Below are positions 21,164-31,528 of a DNA stretch of 64,000 nucleotides, in pieces. The position numbers were made by a program, and so were the translations under genes. The stretch is from an uncultured Gammaproteobacteria bacterium (GTDB lineage Bacteria; Pseudomonadota; Gammaproteobacteria; Eutrophobiales; Eutrophobiaceae): contig CALSRS010000002.1 of assembly GCA_943788815.1 (NCBI GenBank), positions 307,062-371,061 on the forward strand, written 5' to 3'. Under the pieces are notes generated by a model. The model was not told the DNA's origin. It searched no databases and worked only from the letters and a program-made list of their open reading frames with translations. Numbering within the stretch: the stretch's first letter is position 1; each line of letters starts with the position of its first letter.

Positions 21164-21937
21164 ATGTCAGCCGCCATTTTAAAGCCCGGAAACAATTCAG
21201 ACGCGCATATCACAGTAGAGAACGTTACCCTGGCCTATGATGAATTTATCATCCAGCAGGACCTCAACTTCACCATTAACAATAATGACATTTTTATCAT
21301 CATGGGCGGCAGTGGCTGCGGAAAGTCCACCTTGCTTAAAAGTTTGATCGGTATCATGGCACCATCAAAGGGCAACATTTACTATCGTGATCAAAATTAC
21401 TGGCAATCATCTGAACAACAACAACAGGCGATCAAGCACCAGTTTGGGGTGATGTTCCAGAGTGGCGCACTTTGGAGTTCTTTGACTCTGGCAGAAAATA
21501 TCAGCCTGCCATTGGAGGAATTTACCGAATTGAGTCGGGTCACAATCAAGGAAGTGGTAACATTAAAACTCGCCATGGTAGGACTTGCCGGGTATGAGGA
21601 ATTTTATCCTTCAGAACTAAGTGGTGGGATGCGAAAGCGCGGCAGCCTGGCGAGAGCCATCGCACTGGATCCGGACATCCTGTTTTTTGATGAGCCCAGT
21701 GCCGGCCTGGACCCACCCAGTGCAAAGCGACTGGATGAGCTGATCCTGGAGTTACGGGATAGCCTGGGGACCACCATTGTGGTGGTAACTCATGAACTGG
21801 AGAGTATTTACCGAATTGGCAACAATTCGGTGTTTCTGGATGGGGATACCCATACCATGATTGCGCAGGGAGATCCGAAGGAGTTACGGGACCATGCAGA
21901 AAATGAAGACGTAAGGGAATTTTTGAACCAGAAGTAA
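21164..21937 (+). CDS. MlaF-like ABC transporter ATPase
   Basis: GGSGCGKSTLLKSL, ELSGGMRKRGSLARAIALDPDILFFDEPSAGLDP. Confidence 0.93.
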   Translation: MSAAILKPGNNSDAHITVENVTLAYDEFIIQQDLNFTINNNDIFIIMGGSGCGKSTLLKSLIGIMAPSKGNIYYRDQNYWQSSEQQQQAIKHQFGVMFQSGALWSSLTLAENISLPLEEFTELSRVTIKEVVTLKLAMVGLAGYEEFYPSELSGGMRKRGSLARAIALDPDILFFDEPSAGLDPPSAKRLDELILELRDSLGTTIVVVTHELESIYRIGNNSVFLDGDTHTMIAQGDPKELRDHAENEDVREFLNQK

Positions 21938-21938
21938 T

Positions 21939-22988
21939 ATGAGTAAACGTGCAAATACAACATTGATAGGTGCATTTGTGGTTGGGGCAATAAGCTTGCT
22001 TACCATCGCAATCATCATGTTTGGTGGTGAAACGTTTTTTAACCGCCAGGAAACAGTGGTCATGTATTTTGACGGGTCAGTGGATGGCCTACAGGTAGGT
22101 GCCCCAGTGAATGTGCGCGGTGTACAGGTAGGAACGGTCACACAAATCAACCTTGAATTCAATACCGCAACCGGCGATATCAAGATCCCAGTTATTGCTG
22201 AAGTCGATGCCGAATCCGTTAACCAGGCCCGCCAGCTACAAGCCGATGATCCCTTAAGGACCATCATTGAAAACCTGGGCTTGCGTGCCCAGTTTAAGAT
22301 CCAGAGCCTGTTGACCTCTCTGCTTTACGTAGACCTTGATTATCATCCGGGAACACCGCTGAATTACTATGGTGATGGCAACATGATCGAAATACCAACA
22401 ATCCCCATGCCCATGGAGCAATTTGGTAAAGCATTAAATGATATCTCCGTACAGCAAATACTTACTGATATCTCTTCTTCCCTGAGTGCTATCAATCGAA
22501 TCGTTAACTCTGACGACGTTACCGATACAATAAGCAATATGAAAGAAGCATTCGCAAACATTAATTTACTCAGCATGGAGTTGAAGCAGGAAATTTTGCC
22601 TTTGGCTGAAAAAACCACTGAGACCATGGACCGAATATCTACTGGTCTGGATGACATGAAAGCAACACTGGAGAATTTGAAAAGGATTACTGCAGATGAT
22701 TCACCCTTATTAACTGAACTTGATAATGCAATACAAGAAGTTACCACCGCAGCACAAACAGTAAGTAAGCTGCAGGACATGCCGCAGATGCAGAAACTGG
22801 ATTCCGCCCTGTCGGAAATTGAACTCACTGCTCGGCAATTGCGTACTCTGGAAGACTCGCCCCAGATGATCAACCTTAATACCGCCATGGAAGAACTTGC
22901 TGATGCTGCCCGGGCAGTGAAAAACCTTGCAGAAGCCATTGATAGAAAACCGGAAATATTGCTACGTGGAAGGACAGGTGGAGAATGA
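21939..22988 (+). CDS. MCE/MlaD family lipid-transport protein
   Basis: N-terminal TM; MYFDGSVDGLQVGAPVNVRGVQVGTVTQI; long helical C-terminus. Confidence 0.92.
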   Translation: MSKRANTTLIGAFVVGAISLLTIAIIMFGGETFFNRQETVVMYFDGSVDGLQVGAPVNVRGVQVGTVTQINLEFNTATGDIKIPVIAEVDAESVNQARQLQADDPLRTIIENLGLRAQFKIQSLLTSLLYVDLDYHPGTPLNYYGDGNMIEIPTIPMPMEQFGKALNDISVQQILTDISSSLSAINRIVNSDDVTDTISNMKEAFANINLLSMELKQEILPLAEKTTETMDRISTGLDDMKATLENLKRITADDSPLLTELDNAIQEVTTAAQTVSKLQDMPQMQKLDSALSEIELTARQLRTLEDSPQMINLNTAMEELADAARAVKNLAEAIDRKPEILLRGRTGGE

Positions 22989-23578
22989 TATTTAATTACC
23001 TGAAATTTGTAATGATAGTTAGTAGTCTCCTTGTTTACGGTTGTGCTTCATCACCGCCCATCCATTATTATCTGCTAGACACGGGCAACAGCAGCCAGAC
23101 TACGTCCCAAACATCTGGCAACCAGAATAAGGTAATTGGTATCGGTCCAGTAAGGTTTCCGGATTACCTGGACCGCCCACAGATTATTATCCGCTCCAGT
23201 GGAAACGAACTAATCCTGTCTGACACCCATCGCTGGGCTGAACCACTGGAGGAAAATTTTACTAGAGTACTAGCCGAACATTTCTCTCGATTACTCAATA
23301 CGTCTGCCATACGTATTGAACCATCACGTAATCGAACTTCACTGGACCTTCGTATTACCGTGGATATAGTCCGCTTTGATGCTGACGAGTATGGTGATAT
23401 ACAACTGGTTTCCTACTGGCGCGTGGAAAACCCGGATGGCAGTCAACGCATACCACAACACCGATCAAGCATACAGGTAACAGGAAATACCAACTCGAAT
23501 TACCCTGTAATTGTTAGAGGTATGAGTGATGCGATTTCACAATTGGCTGCAGAAATATCCGGTGAATTAGCAGAGTAG
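22985..23578 (+). CDS. PqiC-like ABC transport auxiliary lipoprotein
   Basis: Lipobox VYGCAS; HYYLLDTG; IGIGPVRFPDYLDRPQIIIRSSGNELILSDTHRWAEPLEENFTRVLAEHFSRLL. Confidence 0.88.
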   Translation: MIFNYLKFVMIVSSLLVYGCASSPPIHYYLLDTGNSSQTTSQTSGNQNKVIGIGPVRFPDYLDRPQIIIRSSGNELILSDTHRWAEPLEENFTRVLAEHFSRLLNTSAIRIEPSRNRTSLDLRITVDIVRFDADEYGDIQLVSYWRVENPDGSQRIPQHRSSIQVTGNTNSNYPVIVRGMSDAISQLAAEISGELAE

Positions 23579-23640
23579 TTTACTTATATGCAGTATTCAC
23601 CCCGCCAACCTGTGCGACAAGTTGAAAGAGGACTAATGTC

Positions 23641-23883
23641 ATGAATATAGACCTGTTAACAGAGCTGTTTAAATGGATGTGCATTATTAATATCTTCATC
23701 CTGTTAATTAGCACCATATCAATAATTCTCCTTAGAAACATACTGCAAACATACCATTCAAAATTATTTGGTATCAGCGAACAAAGTGTTTTGTTGATGG
23801 CATATGGCTATTTGGGAATATTTAAAATATTCTTAATTGTATTCAACATCGTTCCTTACGTGGCCCTGCTCATCATTAACTAG
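23641..23883 (+). CDS. Small hypothetical membrane protein
   Basis: 80 aa with two hydrophobic segments in co-directional context. Confidence 0.55.
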   Translation: MNIDLLTELFKWMCIINIFILLISTISIILLRNILQTYHSKLFGISEQSVLLMAYGYLGIFKIFLIVFNIVPYVALLIIN

Positions 23884-23891
23884 ATCAGATA

Positions 23892-24323
23892 ATGATTATT
23901 CAACTTGCAAAATCTGACGCAGAAATCATCGACAGCTATCCCGTGATGCGAGAACTAAGGCCGCACATATTAGAGAATGAATTTCTACGCCGTATACGCA
24001 GTCAGGAAACAGTCGGGTATCAACTGACCTTTATACGAGAGGCAAAAGGCGTGGTTGCCGTTGCCGGATTCCGGACGGGAGATAACCTGGCCTGGGGACA
24101 TTTCTTATATGTCGATGACCTGGTGACATTACCCGAATGCCGTTCCATGGGTTATGGCAAGGCATTATTGGACTGGCTGCAAGAATATGCAAAACAGGAA
24201 GGTTGTCAGCAATTGCACCTGGATTCAGGTTTTCAACGAAAAGAGGCGCACCGGTTTTATGAACGTGAAGGTCTGAAATCGGAAGGTTTTCACTTTGCTG
24301 AAATTATCGATTTAAATAAATAA
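23892..24323 (+). CDS. GNAT family N-acetyltransferase
   Basis: LYVDDLVTLPECRSMGYGKALLDWLQEYAKQEGCQQLHLDSGFQRKEAHRFYEREGL. Confidence 0.9.
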   Translation: MIIQLAKSDAEIIDSYPVMRELRPHILENEFLRRIRSQETVGYQLTFIREAKGVVAVAGFRTGDNLAWGHFLYVDDLVTLPECRSMGYGKALLDWLQEYAKQEGCQQLHLDSGFQRKEAHRFYEREGLKSEGFHFAEIIDLNK

Positions 24324-24332
24324 CAATAATAA

Positions 24333-24395
24333 AGTATCCGTATAGCGGACAATACATTTCATTGGATACTGGCTTCGGCTCGGGCTCCCGCTTCG
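24333..24395. repeat. Degenerate member of the palindromic repeat family
   Basis: tatccgtatagcggacaatacatttcattggatactggcttcggctcgggctcccgcttcg resembles the right half of the 14490 element. Confidence 0.5.
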
Positions 24396-24444
24396 TTTTA
24401 ACGCCTAGCTCCTAACTAAACAGTTTTTAAGGCATACTTTATAA

Positions 24445-26349
24445 ATGGATAATTCCATCAAAAGTTGGCTTGCAAAGTTGGTGATGCTACTCACCATCTG
24501 TTACTCATTATTTCATCTATACACCGGGTTGTTCGGTACTCTGGACACCATGATGCAGCGTCTGGTGCATCTGTCCTTTGCATTATTGTTAATCTTTATC
24601 CTGAACCCATACCAAACCGGTAAACCGTTACTAGACCGTACCATCAACACCCTGATGGTCCTCATCGTTATCAGTACTACGGGGTATATCTATCTCAATT
24701 ACGATTACCTCCTCACCGAGCGCTATGCCCTGGTGACGCCATTAACCAATCTGGAACTTGGACTGGGCATTTTGTTTGTGATGATCGTTCTGGAAGCCAC
24801 GCGAAAAATGGCCGGCCCTGCCTTACCCATAGTCACAATTATTTTTTTACTCTATGGCCTTGCCGGTCCATACCTGCCTGGCTTCTTAAGTCACGGGGGA
24901 TATTCCCTGGACAATATCATCGATATAAATTATTTCGGTACCGATGGGACCTTCGGTATTCCACTGGGAGCAAGTGCTACTTATATTTCCCTGTTTATCA
25001 TCTTTGGTGCCTTTCTCGCCCGATCCGGCCTGGGAGATCTACTCATGGATATCGCTATGGGCATAGCCGGTCATAAACAAGGAGGGCCTGCCAAGGTGGC
25101 CATTATCGCAAGTTCATTTCACGGGATGATGTCCGGTAGTGCAGTTGCCAATGTTCTCACCTCGGGAACAGCAACCATTCCGTTGATGATCAAATTGGGA
25201 TATCGGCGCGAGTTTGCGGGTGCAGTGGAAGCGGCTGCCTCGGCTGGAAGTCAGATCATGCCCCCGGTGATGGGTATCATTGCCTTGATCATGGTGCAAT
25301 ATACCGGCATACCATATATAAAAATTGCCGGCTATGCCCTGTTACCTGCCCTTTTGTATTTTTTAGGGGTTTGGATGGTGGTGCATTTTGAATCGGTGAA
25401 ACTGGGCCTTGTTGGCCTTCCAAAAGACCAGTTACCTGACTGGCGAGCGAGTATCAGGCTTAAGGGTCATATATTAATACCTATCATCGTACTGTTACTC
25501 ATGTTGGTCGTTGGCTTCAGCCCGGCCTATGCGGTTTCTTGTGCAACAGTAAGCGTTGTCATTGTCTCCTGGCTGAAAAAAGATACACGCATGGGGAGAA
25601 AGGAAATTCTCGCCTCACTGCATTCAGGAGCGAAGGGGATATTAATGATCGCCATGGCCACGGCCGCTGCTGGTATTATCAGTGGGATGTTCGGGCTGAC
25701 CGGAATCGGTATCAGATTTGCCGTCATGCTCAATGATATAGCTGGTGGCAGCCTGTTACTGTCCTTGGTGTTCACCGCCATAGCGGCCTTTATCCTGGGA
25801 ATGGGCCTGCCCCCCTCGGCTTCCTACATCATCCAGGTGGTCGTCACCATTCCTGCAATATTCAACATTCTTCAAGTTGTCGATGCACCTGCCATTGCAG
25901 AAAATGCCTTATTACTCTCACATATGTTTGTGATGTATTTTGCTTCCTTTGCTGTCATCACCCCACCCGATGCCCTGGCAGCATTCGCTGGTGCCAGTAT
26001 TGCCAAATCCAGACCCATGATTACGGCGATGACAGCGACTCGATTGGCCTTTGTGGCCTATTTCATTCCATTTCTCTTTGTATTGAACCCGGCATTTCTT
26101 GGCATCGGCTCGTATTCTCAAATATTGTTTGCCATATTAAATGGTGTGCTAGGCATAATAGCCTTGAGCATTTCCTTTCAGGGCTATATCCACGATAAAT
26201 TAGGCTGCTTATCTCGCAGCTACTTTCTTGCTTGCGGCATAATGATGTTACTACCGGGCCAGATCACCAGTACGGCAGGCATTACACTTGTAATACCAAT
26301 GCTGATTTATTTTCTGGTAAAGAAAAAGGTCAAACAGAATTTAATCTAG
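24445..26349 (+). CDS. Fused TRAP transporter permease (DctQM-type, 4TM/12TM)
   Basis: GMMSGSAVANVLTSGTATIPLMIKLGYRREFAGAVEAAASAGSQIMPPVMGIIALIM; AAFILGMGLPPSASYI. Confidence 0.92.
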   Translation: MDNSIKSWLAKLVMLLTICYSLFHLYTGLFGTLDTMMQRLVHLSFALLLIFILNPYQTGKPLLDRTINTLMVLIVISTTGYIYLNYDYLLTERYALVTPLTNLELGLGILFVMIVLEATRKMAGPALPIVTIIFLLYGLAGPYLPGFLSHGGYSLDNIIDINYFGTDGTFGIPLGASATYISLFIIFGAFLARSGLGDLLMDIAMGIAGHKQGGPAKVAIIASSFHGMMSGSAVANVLTSGTATIPLMIKLGYRREFAGAVEAAASAGSQIMPPVMGIIALIMVQYTGIPYIKIAGYALLPALLYFLGVWMVVHFESVKLGLVGLPKDQLPDWRASIRLKGHILIPIIVLLLMLVVGFSPAYAVSCATVSVVIVSWLKKDTRMGRKEILASLHSGAKGILMIAMATAAAGIISGMFGLTGIGIRFAVMLNDIAGGSLLLSLVFTAIAAFILGMGLPPSASYIIQVVVTIPAIFNILQVVDAPAIAENALLLSHMFVMYFASFAVITPPDALAAFAGASIAKSRPMITAMTATRLAFVAYFIPFLFVLNPAFLGIGSYSQILFAILNGVLGIIALSISFQGYIHDKLGCLSRSYFLACGIMMLLPGQITSTAGITLVIPMLIYFLVKKKVKQNLI

Positions 26350-26757
26350 TGTAAATCTGTTGCTGTCCTGTAATTGCGGTTTTATTTTATCATTGAGCTT
26401 AAGATAAGCATCAAATAATTCCACAAAGGGTGCTTCATCGTTGACATAGTAACCCACCTGTTGAATTTGCAATTCACCTTCCTGATTGATGATGCGGCGG
26501 ACTATCCAGCTGGGATGGGCAGTATGGCCAGGTAGAGTAAAGGCGTAATGATGACCGTTAAACTTGTCAATAAATACCACCATTTTTTGATGCCTGTATG
26601 TGCGCTGAGAATGCGATAAGTTTTCTCTGGCCTTACTATAAAACGTCTGCCATTCCTCCTGGGTGATATTTGCAATTGGATAAGGCATGAACTCCAAACC
26701 CATGGCATTTTTTGCCAGAAATGAAAATAACAACAATAGTGTGTATTTCTTCGTCAA
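26341..26757 (-). CDS. Hypothetical protein with signal peptide
   Basis: 138 aa ORF, signal-like N-terminus; overlaps end of TRAP gene by 9 nt. Confidence 0.55.
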   Translation of the reverse strand: MTKKYTLLLLFSFLAKNAMGLEFMPYPIANITQEEWQTFYSKARENLSHSQRTYRHQKMVVFIDKFNGHHYAFTLPGHTAHPSWIVRRIINQEGELQIQQVGYYVNDEAPFVELFDAYLKLNDKIKPQLQDSNRFTLD

Positions 26758-26770
26758 AATGTATTCTAAA

Positions 26771-27199
26771 TTATGCCGTGATATATGTATTCAGCATCTC
26801 AATTGTTGATTGCTGCTCGGAAATTATTTCTTTCACCAGATCGCCAATGGACAGCATGCCAACAACCGTATCGCCATCCATAACAGGTAAATGTCGAAAC
26901 CGTTTCTGAGTCATTAAAGACATACATTGCTCTATAGAATGGTCTGGTTCCGCATAGTTAACATTTGATGTCATAATCTCACTAACTTGTGTGGTTTTAG
27001 ATGACTTATCTTGAAGGATAATCTTTCTTGCATAATCTCGTTCGGAAAAAATGCCAGCTACTTTATCTCCTTCCATTACGAGCAATGCACCAATTTCATG
27101 ATGCGCCATTTTCACGATTGCGTCATAGACTGAGCTGTCAGGTGTAGTGGATAGAACATTACTGCCCTTCGATTTAATTAATTCCCCTACTGTCTTCAT
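26771..27199 (-). CDS. CBS domain pair protein
   Basis: VYDAIVKMAHHEIGALLVMEGDKVAGIFSERDYARKI; MSLMTQKRFRHLPVMDGDTVVGMLSIGDLVKEII. Confidence 0.92.
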   Translation of the reverse strand: MKTVGELIKSKGSNVLSTTPDSSVYDAIVKMAHHEIGALLVMEGDKVAGIFSERDYARKIILQDKSSKTTQVSEIMTSNVNYAEPDHSIEQCMSLMTQKRFRHLPVMDGDTVVGMLSIGDLVKEIISEQQSTIEMLNTYITA

Positions 27200-27415
27200 T
27201 ATTACTCCCCTGGTCTTTTTTTAAACTATAATGACTTCCCGAACAAATGTGTTACATAAAACTTAACTTAAATCTTCATAAAAATATAGATGAAATACTT
27301 TAAAACCAGAAAGAAGTTTATAAAATACGACTAATCTGCCAATTTCATTACCCCCTTATCGATATTTTTTTTAGCTCTGTAGTACACTGATTTTATATTT
27401 TCGAGGAGAATTTTA

Positions 27416-27733
27416 ATGACACAATATGTGATTACCTATCTAGGTGGAAACCAGCCATCCACGCCAGAAGAAGGTCAGAAACATTTTGCAAAATATAAAG
27501 AATGGTTATCTTCACTCGGGAATGCTGTAATCAACCCGGCCAACCCGTTTAAAAATACACATACCATATCCCCCGATGGCAATATCACAGAAGGCAGCAA
27601 GACCACTATGTCTGGTTATACTATTATTGATGCTGAATCTATTGATGCTGCGCTGGAGATGGCAAAGGTCTGTCCGTTTCTCGAAATTGAAGGGACGCTG
27701 GAAGTATCTGAATTAGTGCAGATGAAAATGTAA
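27416..27733 (+). CDS. YCII-related domain protein
   Basis: GNQPSTPEEGQKHFAKYKEWLSSLG; DGNITEGSKTTMSGYTIIDAESIDAALEMAKVCPFLEIEGTLEV. Confidence 0.8.
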   Translation: MTQYVITYLGGNQPSTPEEGQKHFAKYKEWLSSLGNAVINPANPFKNTHTISPDGNITEGSKTTMSGYTIIDAESIDAALEMAKVCPFLEIEGTLEVSELVQMKM

Positions 27734-27744
27734 ATTTAGATCCC

Positions 27745-27984
27745 ATGGTGGTAAAAGAAAGCGACTTCTGGTTTGCATATAAAAAATTCGGCTGGGGTTG
27801 GGGATTCCCCGTTACCTGGCAAGGATGGTTGTTTTATTTCGTCTGGACTTCAATTCTATTGCCAATTGTTTGGTACCTTCAGTCAGCTGATAAAATATTA
27901 TTCCTTATTTTATTTATAACACTAATGGCAGGTGTTTTAATCATCACCTATTTATTAAAAGGGGAACGCAAGCATTTCGATTGA
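27745..27984 (+). CDS. Small hypothetical membrane protein
   Basis: 79 aa, two hydrophobic segments, directly downstream of YCII gene. Confidence 0.5.
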   Translation: MVVKESDFWFAYKKFGWGWGFPVTWQGWLFYFVWTSILLPIVWYLQSADKILFLILFITLMAGVLIITYLLKGERKHFD

Positions 27985-27994
27985 TATTTTTTTA

Positions 27995-28288
27995 TTAAGT
28001 TTCGTTTTTATAGTCCTTTAGAATCTCAACAATCTGAATCTGGTAAGATTTATACCATTTTTCCATACCTAATCTTTGTGCGAGTAGATGACGCTCATCC
28101 TGCTTCCATAGCTTTATATCATCCAGGCTGTTCCAGTAGGATATAGTCACTTCGTTCTCACCTTCTGTTACGGATTGAATATCGACGCAGCCATATTTAT
28201 TCACTGACAACGCCCGTAATTCAACCAGCATATCTTCGTATTGTTCGTCTAATTGCTTAATAACTGCCTTAAAGATTACTGCGTACAT
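27995..28288 (-). CDS. Antibiotic biosynthesis monooxygenase-like (ABM-fold) small protein
   Basis: YAVIFKAVIKQLDEQYEDMLVELRALSVNKYGCVDIQSVTEGENEVTISYWNSLDDIKLWKQDERHLLAQRLG. Confidence 0.75.
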   Translation of the reverse strand: MYAVIFKAVIKQLDEQYEDMLVELRALSVNKYGCVDIQSVTEGENEVTISYWNSLDDIKLWKQDERHLLAQRLGMEKWYKSYQIQIVEILKDYKNET

Positions 28289-28365
28289 AATGTACTTTCC
28301 CTATTCATAATCCTTGATATCAACTTTCTCATTATTTTCATCTGACATCTATTACTACCCTGTTC

Positions 28366-30318
28366 TTATTCATAGCAAATCCTGAAATTCTCCAGGGATT
28401 CAGGATTTGCCAGGGCCTCACTGTTTTTAATCTCACGACCATGGATTACATCCCGTATCGCCAGCTCAGTGATCTTACCTGATCGGGTGCGTGGGATATC
28501 AGGCACCTGGTATATTTTTGCGGGGACATGGCGCGGGCTAGTACCATCACGAATTTGTTTTTTAATCTTGTCTGTCAAAGCCTCATTGAGCTCATGACCT
28601 GTTTTCAGAACAATAAATAATAATATTCGGGTATCACCTTCCCATTCTTGTCCCACTGCGACACTTTCTATCACTTCTTCAAATTGTTCTACCTGTCGAT
28701 AGATCTCAGCTGTACCTATCCTGACACCTCCCGGATTTAATGTTGCATCGGATCGACCATATATAATGTATCCGCCATCTACCGTCTGTTCAGCAAAATC
28801 CCCATGTGCCCAAACATCAGAAAAACGTGAAAAATAGGCATCAAGATATCGCTGCTGATCTTCATCATTCCAGAATTTTACCGGCATGCATGGCATGGGT
28901 TGTTTGCAAACTAACTCCCCTTTTTCTCCTGTCACGCTTTGACCTTCTTCATTCCAGATTTCTATCGCCATCCCCAATCCTGCGGTCTGGATCTCTCCCC
29001 GCCTTACCGGACCATTGGGATTGCCCAACACAAAACACGAAATAATATCGGTACCACCGGATATAGAACTAAGGCAAACATCCTTTTTGATATTGTTATA
29101 TACGAAATCAAAATTTTCAGGCATTAGTGGTGACCCAGTAGATGCGATAGTTTTAAGTGATGACAAATCATGTGTAATTATGGGTTTAGCATCCTGTTTT
29201 TCCATGGACTGGATATATTTTGCTGAGGTGCCAAAAAATGTAATTTCTTCTGAACTGGCATAATCCCACAACACATTTCCGCCAGGATGAAATGGCGCCC
29301 CATCAAATAACATAATCGTGGCTTTTGATGCCAATACTGACACCAGCCAGTTCCACATCATCCACCCACAGGTAGTATAATAGAACACCTTGTCCCCCGG
29401 TTTGATATCGCAATGTAGCTGGTGTTCTTTCATGTGTTGTAACAAGGTGCCGCCCGCACCATGCACGATGCATTTTGGCAATCCCGTGGTGCCGCTGGAA
29501 AACATAATATAGAGCGGATGATTAAAACTGGAATAGTGATAAGGAATTTCTGTATCACCCTGGTCTGCCATAGAGTCATCCCAGGTACAAGTATGCTTTA
29601 TCGAAGAAACATCCAGTTCTTTCTTCAGCACTTTGGATAAATAAGGGACAATGATGACCTTTTCCAGACTAGGTAGCCTGGAAACAACTCTGGCTATTTT
29701 ATCGCGTATGTCTATGGGTTTACCGTTATAAAAATAGCCATCGCAACATATAAATATTTTTGGTTCGATCTGTAAAAAACGATCCAGTATCCCCTGTTCA
29801 CCAAAATCTGGCGAGCACGAGGAAAAGGTCGCACCGATGGCGGCACTGGATAGAGCCCCAATAATAGTCTCTGGCAGATTCGGCATACACGCGGCTATCC
29901 TGTCTTCAGGTTTAATACCGTGTTTAACAAAAGCGCGGGACAGCCTCGATACCTGTGAATATAAGTCAGACCTACTTGTCCGTGATGTATACCCCGACTC
30001 ACTTAAAAAAATGATGGCATCGGTCTCATCATTTTTACGTAACAGGTTTTCAGTGTAATTTATTCTTGCCCGGGGGAAAAATTTGGCATCGATAAACCGT
30101 TCACCAGGTTCATATATAATTTCACCTTTTTTATCAGCCGTGACGTCACAATATTTCCAAATGGAGTCCCAGAACGATGAAGGGTTTTCTATAGACCACC
30201 GGTGCAATTCATTATAGGAATCCAGCCTTAGTCCTGATTGCGCTTGAACGGTTTTCAGGTAGGCCGTCAAATTTGTTTGTTGAATTTGATATTCGGACGG
30301 TTGCCAGAGAATAGTCAT
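28366..30318 (-). CDS. aacS: Acetoacetyl-CoA synthetase
   Basis: MFSSGTTGLPKCIVHGAGGTLLQHMKEHQLHCDIKPGDKVFYYTTCGWMMWNW; ACS-family C-terminus RSDATLNPGGVRIGTAEIYRQVE. Confidence 0.9.
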   Translation of the reverse strand: MTILWQPSEYQIQQTNLTAYLKTVQAQSGLRLDSYNELHRWSIENPSSFWDSIWKYCDVTADKKGEIIYEPGERFIDAKFFPRARINYTENLLRKNDETDAIIFLSESGYTSRTSRSDLYSQVSRLSRAFVKHGIKPEDRIAACMPNLPETIIGALSSAAIGATFSSCSPDFGEQGILDRFLQIEPKIFICCDGYFYNGKPIDIRDKIARVVSRLPSLEKVIIVPYLSKVLKKELDVSSIKHTCTWDDSMADQGDTEIPYHYSSFNHPLYIMFSSGTTGLPKCIVHGAGGTLLQHMKEHQLHCDIKPGDKVFYYTTCGWMMWNWLVSVLASKATIMLFDGAPFHPGGNVLWDYASSEEITFFGTSAKYIQSMEKQDAKPIITHDLSSLKTIASTGSPLMPENFDFVYNNIKKDVCLSSISGGTDIISCFVLGNPNGPVRRGEIQTAGLGMAIEIWNEEGQSVTGEKGELVCKQPMPCMPVKFWNDEDQQRYLDAYFSRFSDVWAHGDFAEQTVDGGYIIYGRSDATLNPGGVRIGTAEIYRQVEQFEEVIESVAVGQEWEGDTRILLFIVLKTGHELNEALTDKIKKQIRDGTSPRHVPAKIYQVPDIPRTRSGKITELAIRDVIHGREIKNSEALANPESLENFRICYE

Positions 30319-30373
30319 GGTGTATTGTGCAGACTGATTAAATTCTCATCAAGCTGCACAGGAATGATTAATA

Positions 30374-31528
30374 CTATCGAAAACGTAAGTTACCCCTGTG
30401 CAGATCACTCACCTTGGTACATCCCATTAGTTTCATATCGCGTATGATCTCAGCCTGCAATAAGGTCATTGCTTTTTCAACCCCGGCCTGCCCCGCCGCG
30501 GCAAGCGCATAGAGATACAACCTGCCACCGGAACATGCCTTCGCCCCTACTGATAATGCCTTGAGGATATGGGTACCACGACGGATACCACCATCACATA
30601 TCACATCGATCTTATCCCCCACAGCATCGACTATCTCTGCCAGTTGGTCAAAGGGTGAACGGGAACCATCCAGTTGTCGGCCACCATGGTTAGAGACCAT
30701 GATGGCAGTCGCACCAATATCCACTGCGCGTTTAGCGTCCTCAACCGACATCACCCCTTTTAAACAAAAGGGCCTGCCCCAGTAGGCATTAATCTGCTCT
30801 GCTGCCTTCCAGTCCATAGTCTGATCCAGCATATTATTAAAATAATCAGCAACTGTTATAGCCACATTTGTGCCTTCTTTTATGTAATCTTTTAACTGGG
30901 ACAACTCAAAGGGCTCATGGGTAAAATAGTTAAATGCCCAGGCGGGATGCATTGCAAAACTCATTAAACTTTTCAAGGTCAATCTTGGCGGCGAGGTAAA
31001 CCCGGTATATAGATCTCTCTCTCGGTTACCACCTACTATGGTATCGACCGTCAGTGCCATGCCATCAAAGTTGGCATCCTTACAGCGGTCTATCATGCTG
31101 TGTGTCAATCCCTTGTCCTTATGATAGTAAAGTTGAAAAAGCTTAGGGGTATTTATTTCTGCGCCGATACGTTCAATACTGACCGAGCCCAGTGATGACA
31201 CACCAAAGATGGTGTTGAATTTTTCCGCCGCCCTGCCCACGGCCATCTCACCATCATGGTGAAACAGTCGTTGTAATGCTGTTGGTGACATGAACAAGGG
31301 CAAATCAATCTTTTGCCCCATCACCGTGGTTGAGATATCAATATTTTCCACATCCACCAGAACACTTGGAACCAGATCAACATCGTTATAGGCAGCTGTA
31401 TTACGGCGATAGGTGAGCTCATCATCCGCGGCCCCATCGATGTAATGAAAAATTGGCCCGGGCAGGCGTTGCTTTGCCATTAATCTCAAATCTTCAATGT
31501 TTCTTATGTCTTTCAAGCGCATAAACAT
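30374..31528 (-). CDS. lldD: FMN-dependent alpha-hydroxy acid (L-lactate) dehydrogenase
   Basis: LPLFMSPTALQRLFHHDGEMAVGRAAEKFNT; IMVSNHGGRQLDGSRSPFDQLAEIVDAVGDKIDVICDGGIRRGTHILKALSVGAKAC. Start placed at ATG 31528, TAATG-coupled to upstream gene. Confidence 0.88.
   Translation of the reverse strand: MFMRLKDIRNIEDLRLMAKQRLPGPIFHYIDGAADDELTYRRNTAAYNDVDLVPSVLVDVENIDISTTVMGQKIDLPLFMSPTALQRLFHHDGEMAVGRAAEKFNTIFGVSSLGSVSIERIGAEINTPKLFQLYYHKDKGLTHSMIDRCKDANFDGMALTVDTIVGGNRERDLYTGFTSPPRLTLKSLMSFAMHPAWAFNYFTHEPFELSQLKDYIKEGTNVAITVADYFNNMLDQTMDWKAAEQINAYWGRPFCLKGVMSVEDAKRAVDIGATAIMVSNHGGRQLDGSRSPFDQLAEIVDAVGDKIDVICDGGIRRGTHILKALSVGAKACSGGRLYLYALAAAGQAGVEKAMTLLQAEIIRDMKLMGCTKVSDLHRGNLRFR

Noticed and set aside
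22367-22939. 190-aa minus-strand ORF
   Set aside because: Antisense to the MCE gene; Ser-rich shadow translation.
28301-28348. 15-codon minus-strand ORF MSDENNEKVDIKDYE
   Set aside because: Too short, no clear SD, probably chance.
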